Below the pieces are notes generated by a model that saw only the letters and a program-made list of their open reading frames with translations, had not been told where the DNA came from and did not search any database. The translations under genes and the position numbers were made by a program. From the NCBI GenBank assembly GCA_905250075.1, contig CAJNOP010000003.1, positions 3,948,833 through 4,012,832 of the forward strand: a DNA stretch of 64,000 nt, read 5' to 3'. Positions 41,301 through 49,873 of this stretch are shown here, piece by piece (within the stretch, counting starts at the first letter, position 1; each line of letters opens with the position of its first letter). The DNA is from Rotaria sp. Silwood1. Its lineage: Eukaryota; Rotifera; Eurotatoria; Philodinida; Philodinidae.

Positions 41301-42022
41301 TGAGTAGACGAAACTAATTTCATACCCAGAATGACTGAAAAGCGCGTTTATTTCAATTTGTTTTTTCAATTTTTTTAAAAATTTGTCCGTTTCTATTTCA
41401 CAATGAATTATTTTGACCATTATTAATCTAAGCCAAATGAAAAGTAGAAAAGATCTTTTGATATGTGTTTCACAAAAGTTCTACTTAAAATTATTTGTAC
41501 TTCGAGAAAAAATCTATTAGTGATGGTCATCAACTTTTTTTTTTATAGCTTGTACTTTTTCATTAAAAAGGTAAGACAACTATATATTGATTTGACGCGC
41601 TATAATAGGCAACCTTTATACATTCATTATGACCAAGCACTCATTCATATGCAAAGAAAAAAGACCAAAAGATATATAACCACGATGATACAAATGTCCT
41701 TTTAACTGTTTTTTATATGAACAAACTCTCGACACTTCTTAAAATGGTGACCAATGAAATTGTTTCAACAATTTCTACTCATTTATCATGAATCTTATGC
41801 ATTGAATTCATCAATATTTCATCTTGATAAATTATGCTTAGTAAGTATTCTGTGAACGAGAATCGATTCGAAGTTTATTTTCGACTTATCCTTATAGTTT
41901 CAAAAAATAATGATCTAACATAGAGTTTTCAAAGATCATTTGAAAGAAAAACCGTGAACAGATCGTTTAGAGGTTCGATTGGTCTTCTTTAAAGTTTTAT
42001 TTCATATAAATTGATCTATAAC

Positions 42023-42038
42023 CAGTGGCGTAGCCAAG
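42023..42038 (+). mobile_element. hAT-like terminal sequence (single end)
   Basis: CAGTGGCGTAGCCAAG is the kind of terminus found on many hAT-superfamily transposons and their MITEs (recalled pattern CAGTGGCGTAGCC). A GGGAGCCCTGCTCCCCC stretch 230 bp further on fits the GC-rich subterminal DNA of such elements. No matching inverted end is visible, so the element is truncated or decayed. Confidence 0.4.
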
Positions 42039-42781
42039 AATCTGCAAGTCATAGGCAGTTTTTCAGCTAATTTATTTTGAGAAACGGGTAGCAAGGGGCA
42101 ATTAAAAACCGATTGAGCTACAACTTTTTTTTACTTATTGCCATCACAAAAACCGATGCTATTGAAAAGAAGTTTGTTACTCTCAGGTAAGAGGCAAGCT
42201 CCTTCACTTTTGTGACACAAGATCTAAAAGGGGCGTTGAATTGTATAGTGGTAGAAATTTGGGAGCCCTGCTCCCCCGCTTGCAATGGATAGAGAAAGGA
42301 AACCAGGAGCAATTCTTTTAATAATTGCAGCTAATAGATTAATATTTTGTGCGCATATAGCTAGCACTTCATAGCGATTATCTGTGCTTATCCAACTTTC
42401 CTTTCTCGAAAGACTCTTGGAAAATGAAGTTTTCGACTGTCGTAAACTGCAAATTAGCACAATAAAAAGTAGTTGCTCCATTTTAATGTTGTTTAGCAAA
42501 AATGAGACAATAATTTCTTTTCATATAATTGATATAATTATTAATTATGTATAATATAAATCTACCATCGACTAATTACCCTTCAAAAACCTAAAACAGG
42601 TTATTATCAATAATTTGTTTCCAAATTTTGAATTCTTACAGACAAAAAAATTATAAGGATGCGAATAAAACGTCATTCTATAGTTTTCATTCAATATTCA
42701 TCTTAATATGTGATTTACCAAAGTGTAAAATCTTAAGACTTTTAAGGAAAAGTTCACTGTTTCGTTACAGTAGAGCACACG

Positions 42782-42857
42782 TATATGTTGTAGTCAAAAC
42801 TAAAATTCAGTCAAATTTAAAATTTGACTGAATTTTAATTTTGATCACAACTTATAC
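42782..42857. repeat. 76-bp near-perfect palindrome
   Basis: Two 38-bp arms meet without spacer at about 42819/42820. The central 36 bases (AAATTCAGTCAAATTT and mirror) are perfect, with a few mismatches toward the ends (TTGTAGTCAAAACT versus TTGTGATCAAAATT). Confidence 0.85.
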
Positions 42858-44126
42858 ATATATTATATCAAACATCTTTAGAAAAAATGTATTTTAATAG
42901 TTTATTACTTGGTAAAACCCCTCGCGATAGCAAATTATCAATAATTTAGTAAGCAGATAATGTATACAAATCAGAATAAGTAGAGTTTTCCATACAAGAG
43001 GGACAAACTAGAACATACTTGATAGTCTAAGATTTTTAGAAAGCCATATAATCTCTAACGTAGATTGATTCCATAGTTGCATTTTTTTTTGATAATTCCG
43101 ACTGTTTATGATCTAATTGGCCGAAATTAGTCACAAATAACAGTCAAGCTCAATTTATAGCTATAGCTAGATCAATGCTTACATAGAGAACACGGTTCCT
43201 TTTAATTGAATTTTTATTTATGCATGAGATAATATTTTGGAAATGTACAGATGAGGATGGAAAAGTACCCACACTTGAGTCAACAAATATTGAAGGAACT
43301 TCATCAAAAGCCGATGTTCAGGTTTGACACAAGTCTAGTTGTGACATGTAAATGAGCTCACTGATGTTATGAAGTTTCTCACGAAATAAAAACGAAATGA
43401 CAGAAATACTTCGAATCAGTTTATAGTATTTTGCTAGTTTCAACAATGTGTCTCTAGTATGTTGTAGAAAATTTTTATACATGTTATATGTAGTTTGAAA
43501 TCAATCTGTAATATATCCTAAAATGTCTTAAAATGAGTGTCTGAATATTTCATATTTCCTGAAGTTCTGTTTAAAACCTAAATTTCTCGATATTCATAGC
43601 ATGTATTATAATCTTTGTTAGCTCTATTACGAAAACTATTTACTTTCACTAAAATTATCTATTTCGAACGAAATTTAGAAAGATCGTGCAACTGGGTATA
43701 TTTTTACGAAGGAAAAAAATGATAAAAATATGAAACAAATCATTTTACACCTTTGAACAAAAGTCTTTGCCCCTTTATCTTATTATGCTACGATACTTTG
43801 CATTAAATTTATTATTGAATGAAGATATGACATGAGAGTTTTATTATTGTGATCTGTACACCAAAATGAAATAAAACTTTCACGTCATATTTCTGCTCAG
43901 TACTTTACGTAATACAAAGTTTGACATCGTAAAATGATGAGGAGGAGAAAGATTTTGTTTTTCGGGATGTACGTCTTACAAGGAAAGTTGTGCATGATTT
44001 ATTCATATATTTAATTCCTAAGAAAGTCAAAGAACCGATGCTAAAATAAAATGGTCAAGCTAAAACCTGAGGTTGATGTACGTGTGCTGTTGATTTATCT
44101 ATTCAAAACGTGATGCACTAGCCCTA

Positions 44127-44405
44127 GTGAAACATCTTGTGAACAAGATCTTGATCAAGATACAAGATACAGAAATGTTAACAGATCTTAAAAAATAGGT
44201 ACAAAATAATCACGTTATCTTGTACCAAGATCTTGAATTAGATCTTTAGTAGAGATTCACAAGATCTTACCGACAGATATTCAAGATCTTAAGTTTAATG
44301 TCTTGTTTTTTGTGACCCTTTTCACTGATCTGTGGTACGGATAATTACATCTTGGGTCTTGATATACAAGATTTTCAAGATCTTTAGTCCACATCTTGTT
44401 GTTTA
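44127..44405. repeat. AAGATCTT word-array element
   Basis: In about 280 bp, CAAGATCTT/AAGATCTTG or one-base variants recur many times in both orientations (for example near 44147, 44237, 44265 and 44283). Parts of both ends look like mirror images (ACATCTTGTGAACAAGATC versus ACATCTTGTTGTTTAG). The core word is itself palindromic. There is no coding potential. Confidence 0.65.
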
Positions 44406-45038
44406 GTCTTTTTTAAATACTACTAAAAACATCTATCTGAAAAATTTTGGTACACTTAGTTTTCATAAAAAGTAGTAAAACAGGAAAAGAATCACAAAAT
44501 TACAAACACGCTATAGTTTTTATAGATAACTAGTACGAATTGAGGCATTTCACCAAGATTAAAATATAAAAATCCTATATTTATTTTCTTTTTCGAAAGA
44601 ATCCCACCTTCACAAAGTTTGAATCGTAAAATATTTAGTGTCATAACCAAACGTGAATCATTTTTTCATAGAAAAACCAGTCTTTCATAACCGCGCTCAA
44701 ATAGTTGAAAAACTTTGTTTTGTTTTCTATTTAATTCTTTGCTAGAAGTTCTTCATAAGTTGAATTTTATTAATGGACAAATACCTCTTATGTTGTAAAA
44801 TTATCATATATCCAAGACCCTACCAAGCTGATGCGTTTGATTTTTAGAAATGAAATTACAGGCAATTTAAATAAAAACTAATGATTATAATTAGATTCTC
44901 AATATAAAACATACAATTTACTTATGTGATTCTATTAACGATATTCATCAATATTATGTACTATATAGTACATGCTGCTTATCAGACACTCACTATAGAA
45001 CAGCGTCCAGAATACACTTAAATACAGCATCACCATAG

Positions 45039-45443
45039 GTCCACAAGAAATTAAATTTATCCTAGTTTAACTTTCCTTTACAGTTGTAAACTGCCTTTAT
45101 TCCCTTTAGTCTCTTTAGTCCCTTGATTTCCTTTAATCCCTTTAGTCCCTTTGATATCTGTAGTCCCTCTAATCATTTTAGTCCCTTTAGTTTCTTTAGT
45201 CTAAAGAGATTAAAGGGACTAAAAGGACTAAAGGGATTATAGGTACTAAAGGGATTTAAGAGACTAAAGGTACTAAAAAGACTAAAGAGACTAAAAAGAC
45301 TAAAGGGATTAAAGGGACTAAAAGGATTGAAGGGACTAAAGGAATTAAGGGAACTAAAGGGATTAAAGGGAGTAGAGGGATCAAAGACTGTTTATAACTT
45401 TAAAGGAAAGTTAGACCAGGATAAATTTAATTTCTTGTGGACC
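45039..45443. repeat. foldback with GGGACTAAA word array
   Basis: The outer ~58 bp are inverted copies: GGTCCACAAGAAATTAAATT at 45039 matches the reverse complement of the end at 45443, and the match continues through TTTATCCT and AACTTTCCTTTA. Inside, the left half iterates TTTAGTCCC and the right half iterates GGGACTAAA. They meet head-on near 45197-45210, so the whole element is one large palindrome built from a ~9-bp unit. The same word occurs at 48520-48610. Confidence 0.85.
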
Positions 45444-45560
45444 CCCTTGTGCTCCCCCAAGGTCAGGATAGACGTCTTTGATAAACATGTAGCGATCATA
45501 CACCATTAATATCTCAAAAGGATATATGAACTCCTTTGTTCGTCCACTTCTAAAGGATTT

Positions 45561-45902
45561 CCTAATCGAGAATCCCTAATCGCATCCCTGGGGAGTCCCA
45601 CACTCATCCTCGGTCCCTGGTGGAATCCCCGTCATAATTTCCCAAGGATTTCGAGGGGATTTTATAATGAGATTTTACTAGGGGTGAATATTATGATAAC
45701 AACGTCGTGTACGATCGTTTGCAGTCGTCGTAAGTCTCATGGTATATTCCTGGAAGAGTCTCTGGCAAATCCTCAGGAATTCCCTAGCAAATTTCCAGAA
45801 ACTTCCACATCAATCCCTGGGGACTTCTTGACTTTCTTGTCAATCCATAGGGAACCCCTGTCAAGATTCCCCAGGGATTCGTTTAGGGATTCTCGACTAG
45901 GG
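45561..45902. mobile_element. 342-bp inverted-ended element with CCCTGGGGA words
   Basis: About 36-bp terminal inverted repeats: CCTAATCGAGAATCCCTAAT then CGCATCCCTGGGGAGTC, against the reversed right end CCTAGTCGAGAATCCCTAAA then CGAATCCCTGGGGAATC. The interior repeats AATCCC/GGGATT and CCTGGGGA-like words and is GC-rich compared with its surroundings. No protein is encoded (the frame at 45684-45917 runs through the right end). Confidence 0.75.
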
Positions 45903-46372
45903 TTAAGTAAAAGATGATGAAGAAATAAGTTTCAAGATAGATTGAATAAAACAATATTCTCATAATTAGTAACAACCGCTGCATCGTTTTCCACATTTTA
46001 ATTCTACAGGAATTGCACTAACAGCTTTTGGTGAAGTGTTTCACACTTGTAATCTTCAACTTTCAAATATTTGAATATATTAAGTCAAAAAACATAAATA
46101 AGCACAAATAGAAACACTAGTGAGTTTTAGCGGAAAAACGAGTATTTTCACAAAAATAATACTATTGAATTGTGATCATTGTGAGCGTCAGTTTAATGAA
46201 AAAAATAGTCAGTTGATTTTTCTGAAATACTTGATTAGATCACAATAAGATACAACGCATTAAGATGATGTCACTTAAACCTGTGCACGTGTATATTCAG
46301 CTAGATTTTTCGGCATTCAACTATTGGTATCTTTTCAAAAATCCCGTGGTGTAATTGCTTTTTAATTAGTGA

Positions 46373-46598
46373 CTCGGGTCGATCGAAACATCTATCCGTA
46401 TTTTCACCGTCAATTTGCTTCATACGGCCTGGTGAACGGACCCTATTTTCTTGCCATCTTGGACACCGATACGGCACTGTATACCAGATCGTATTTTCAC
46501 AGCATACGGCCGTACACGTGCCGTAGTCTCATTATGATAGGGCCGTATAACTGCGTCCACCCATACGGCCGTATACCGGCCGTATCGATTGACCTGGG
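46373..46598. mobile_element. CGGCCGTAT-word MITE-like element, copy 2
   Basis: A 226-bp copy of the element at 28023-28282. It shares both ends, the segments TTTGCTTCATACGGC, GTGAACGGACCCTATTTTCT and CATCTTGGACAC, and the word CATACGGCCGTA. It is shorter than copy 1 near its right end and has an insertion near the centre. Flanks are GA and AA, so no intact TA duplication remains. It lies 70 bp outside the left end of the mariner-type element. Confidence 0.8.
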
Positions 46599-47250
46599 AA
46601 GCCATTGCCCAATGGCCATACCGTGACTAGAACATTTTCTATGCCGATTATTCAAAATAAAACACATAACGGATGATCGAAAACTTTTTGGACAAAATGT
46701 TGAAAGCCAAAACATATATATAGAACCTAGCGAAATAAATTGTTTTTACTAATTATATAGCTTGTCGCATCTCCAATATATAGTATTAATTTGAGACTTT
46801 TCGATCGATCCATTGTTGTCAAAATGATTGATCTTCGTAAACGTGTTTTTTCTATGCTTGGCCAAAATAAAAATTTGAAAAAAATTGATATAGTAAAACA
46901 TTTTGCAGAAAAAGTTTTTCATAAAGTTTGAACTTACGTTTCTTCTATTCAATAAATATTTATTATAGAAGTTTACTTACATAAAATACACACAACATAA
47001 ATCTAAAAAATTACATAGTCAAAGTATTGAAAATGGTCCTTTGTCTTCTATTTTTCGTAATTTTGTTCTTATGATCTCCATTATGTGTTGGACAACGTCG
47101 ATATCAATTTGTTTTATTTGCTGACAAATTCGTCTTTTAATTGTAATTCGCTTTTTGCCTCTCAACCTCCCTAGTAGACTTTATTAGCAAGCATCAACCA
47201 AAAGTCCTCTATTGCTCTGGCTTTTGGAATATTTGATGAATTTACTTCCT

Positions 47251-48121
47251 AGTGAAAAATATTTCTAAAAATAACGGAAGAGAACGCATTCATAAAAATG
47301 TAGAGACTTGTCTTTTACATGAAGAATGTGTTGTACAGCTTAGCGAACGTTTTTACAAACAAAAAGAAAAGTTCTGAGTCTAAAGGAACTCATTCTTTAC
47401 TGTTCCACACCACTACGAAATGCTTTCTTCTCAGTTCAAAAATCGTTCTCTATCTGGAGAGAAAGCGTTCTGAACCGTTCCATGAGGCAATAGAACGTGT
47501 CTCTGCCCATTCTATTTCGAAACAGTCAAGATAGGATTCCATCGAAATGAGACCGTTTTTGTAACATTCTCTCGAGAAACATCTGGGAATGGATTCTTTT
47601 GACTGATGAACGCTTTCATCTGAATTTAAAGTCACTTTTGATTCAAAAATGACAACTCTGAAGTACGACACCCTGAAACTAGTGCCAAAAATGGTGGAAC
47701 CTTCAATTAGTCATACTTTACAACTGGTACTCCAGATTCCAAAAACTTTTTTTAATAACAGTTTGAGCTATGAAAAATTATAGCACGCCATTGGATAGAG
47801 CTCGTCGATTTGCACTAGAATCGATCTCTCAAAAAATTATGTCTGAACTTCTCTTCGAGAACTCTTATAGTGAATCTCAATTCAGGTAATAACGACCAAG
47901 AATGCGATCCAAAAAAAGTTAGCTTTTTTTTGAGAACAGAAAACGTTCCAGAAAAGCTGGAACAGTTAAGAACACATTCCAAAAAACATGGAATGTGTTC
48001 TTAATGGTTCCATTTTGGAACGCTTTTCACTTTTGTTGGAACGTCTTCTTTTCTTTAAAAAAGGTCTTTTAATTTTACGGAACGCGTTCTTTCTCATTCT
48101 TTGAAGCAAATATTTTTCACT
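47251..48121. mobile_element. 871-bp insertion with GGAACG/CGTTCC words inside the transposase
   Basis: The ends are inverted (AGTGAAAAATATTT at 47251 and its complement ending at 48121), followed on both sides by related AGAACGC-TTC sequence. The interior has many GTTCC/GGAAC and GAACGTTC words in both orientations, most densely at 47935-48045, where AACACATTCC and GGAATGTGTT form a hairpin. It separates transposase pieces 2 and 3. No coding frame inside is convincing. Confidence 0.7.
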
Positions 48122-48308
48122 GGATTGTTTTGGTATAAAGTTCATGTGATATTGGAGAAGCCATTGTGTTGTTTCGTTAACATAATGTGATGTTGATAGA
48201 TGGGGCCAAAATACATAATCATCATGAGAATGATGTGCTTCAATAAATGAAAGAAGTTTACTTAAACATTCTTTAATATAAACATCGGCAGTGATAGCCG
48301 GACTTTTT

Positions 48309-48715
48309 CATACAATGGGCTATTTAATTTCAGTCTGAATTTATCAAATAAAAATAATACTTGATTTCAAACTGAAACGTGAGTCTAGGAGTGAGGGGGG
48401 AGGGGTGACTGAGGGTGTGGGTGTTGGTCTGGGACCCACACACACCCACACCCATGATACGGGTGTGGGCGCGCGAGTGAGGGTGAGGGTGTGCTTGTGG
48501 TTTTGTGTACTATAGGCTTTAGTCCCCTGCACAGGGGACTAAGCGGGGACTAAGCTTTTTGTGGGGGGACTAAGGGGGACTTTGCAGGACTAGGGGGGAC
48601 TAAGGGTTTTTAGTGAGACTACGTAGTATCAAGCGAGAAAAGTTTGATTCGGAAGAAATTGGTGTGGTTTTTTTAATTTTAGAATTCAGTTTGAAATAAA
48701 AAAGCCCATAGACTC
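48309..48715. mobile_element. non-autonomous inverted-ended element, copy 2, with GC-rich cargo
   Basis: Flanked by GACTTTTT at 48301-48308 and 48716-48723, a candidate 8-bp target duplication, and inserted into the mariner transposase. The ends are inverted (CATACAATGGGCTATTT versus GAGTCTATGGGCTTTTT reversed) and both match the ends of the element at 27191-27728. The interior is unusual: GGGTGTGGG-type DNA at 48380-48495, then GGGGACTAAG words at 48521-48610. Confidence 0.75.
48411..48492. repeat. TGTGGG-like, telomere-like tract
   Basis: Contains three consecutive hexamers TGTGGG TGTTGG TCTGGG (48416-48433), then the opposite strand (CCCACACACACCCACACCC), then GGGTGTGGGC. TGTGGG is the telomeric hexamer reported for bdelloid rotifers. 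Here the tract is short, degenerate and partly inverted. Confidence 0.45.
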
Positions 48716-49873
48716 GACTTTTTATGGTTACAATAAAAGGTGTTGAGATACCTTTTGTTGATAAAGCTAACCAGACTAAAATCTTTTTTGCATATTTTTC
48801 TTTTTTTTTTTGTATTTCACGTTATCTGGAGCATGTTCTTTATCAAACGAACAAAAACCAGTATTTCGTGATATATCATCAATTGAGAAGGTAAAATATT
48901 TTTCGTTATCAATAATAATGAATGTGTGTGTTGTTGTAAGTTGATGTCTAATTTTTTGACATCTTTCTGGTATTTGTCAAAGTTGTTTTTCTGTATATTT
49001 TGGTACCTTCTGACGTTAATAATATTTCAGACCTATTTTCTTCAAATTATAATGAGTAGTTGCTTGTGCGCAGCCAAATTTTCTTGCTCATTTTTTTTTG
49101 ATTGACACCAACACGCTTTGCAGCAGCATATTGCAAACGCTTCAAGTTTTTTCTATCAAAATATGTTGGACGACCAGCTCCTGGACAGTGTTCAACTGGT
49201 AGACCAATTTCATAACGTTTTATAATATGATAAACTGTTGATTATTGAAAACCTTCTTGTGCAAAATGTTTTACTATATCAATTTTTCTCAAATTTTTTT
49301 TTGCCCAAGCATAGAAAAAACACGTTTACGAAGATCATTCATTTTGGCTACAACGGATCGATCGAAAAGTCTCAAATTAATAACATATATAGAGAGTGCA
49401 ACACGCTATATAATCAGTAAAAAAGATTTATTTCGATAGGTTCTATATATATGTTTTGGCTTTCAACATTTTGTCCAAAACATTTTCGATCACCCGTAAG
49501 AGTTTTCTTTTTCAAGCGTTCAAAAAACAAAGCACAAAATAAACTTTTTGGCGATCTTCTTTGTACAACGTCGAAAGAAATTCTATCAAAAAGAGACTTT
49601 GAATTAGTAATGTTCTGTCATATGTATTTGTGCTAATATTTTTGCAATTTTAGTATTATAATCAAATGTAATTCATTTAACTTTTACTGATGACATATAG
49701 ATTTAGACATTTTAGTTGAGAGATGCTCACTAAAACTTTGAATAACATCATATAGAGAAAATTATCTGATTTATTAAAGAGCTCTGCATATGTTTCTGTT
49801 TCAATGAACTTTTGAAACATTTTGTATTTCAGACTTTCAATCTAATTACATCAATTTGTTTCTTTATCATAAT

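Larger units (their letters stand above)
34974..44126. other. 9.2-kb gene-poor interval
   Basis: AT-rich with no convincing gene. It contains the foldback at 37942-38392, a hAT-like terminal sequence at 42023 and the perfect-centre palindrome near 42782-42857. The open frames at 37268, 40290, 41172, 41463, 42118, 42224 and 42628 have no recognisable domains. Confidence 0.5.
46990..49342 (-). pseudogene. broken Tc1/mariner-type transposase in three pieces
   Basis: Piece 1 (49342 to 48724): helix-turn-helix N-terminus (MNDLRKRVFSML, then IDIVKHF), CPGAGRPTYFDR, and the first catalytic region IIIDNEKYFTFS, followed by KKILVWLALSTKGISTPFI. Piece 2 (48300 to 48122): AITADVYIKECLSKLL and DYVFWPHLSTSHY, where the family usually has WPD, so an acidic residue is replaced by His. 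Piece 3 (47250 to about 46990): ARAIEDFWLMLANKVY and GG-EAK. The pieces are in family order. One base is missing near codon 16 of piece 1 compared with the left arm, and several stops are present, so no active enzyme is made from this copy. The family assignment is by recalled signature motifs. Confidence 0.75.
46669..49497 (-). mobile_element. Tc1/mariner-type transposon with long inverted ends and nested insertions
   Basis: Outer arms 46669-46920 and 49246-49497 are 252-bp inverted copies starting ACGGATGATCGAAAA. Each contains the first ~35 codons of a transposase (MNDLRKRVFSML), so the transposase start lies inside the long inverted repeat. The right arm leads into the transposase body on the minus strand; the left arm is a mirrored dead end. 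The body is interrupted by elements at 48309-48715 and 47251-48121. The ends show no clean TA duplication. Confidence 0.8.

Noticed and set aside
42118-42499. Two overlapping minus-strand frames near the hAT-like end
   Set aside because: No transposase motif; they overlap in different frames without splice support.
44127-48610. CRISPR-like array
   Set aside because: The repeated words are short, degenerate, in both orientations and without uniform spacers, in a eukaryotic gene context.
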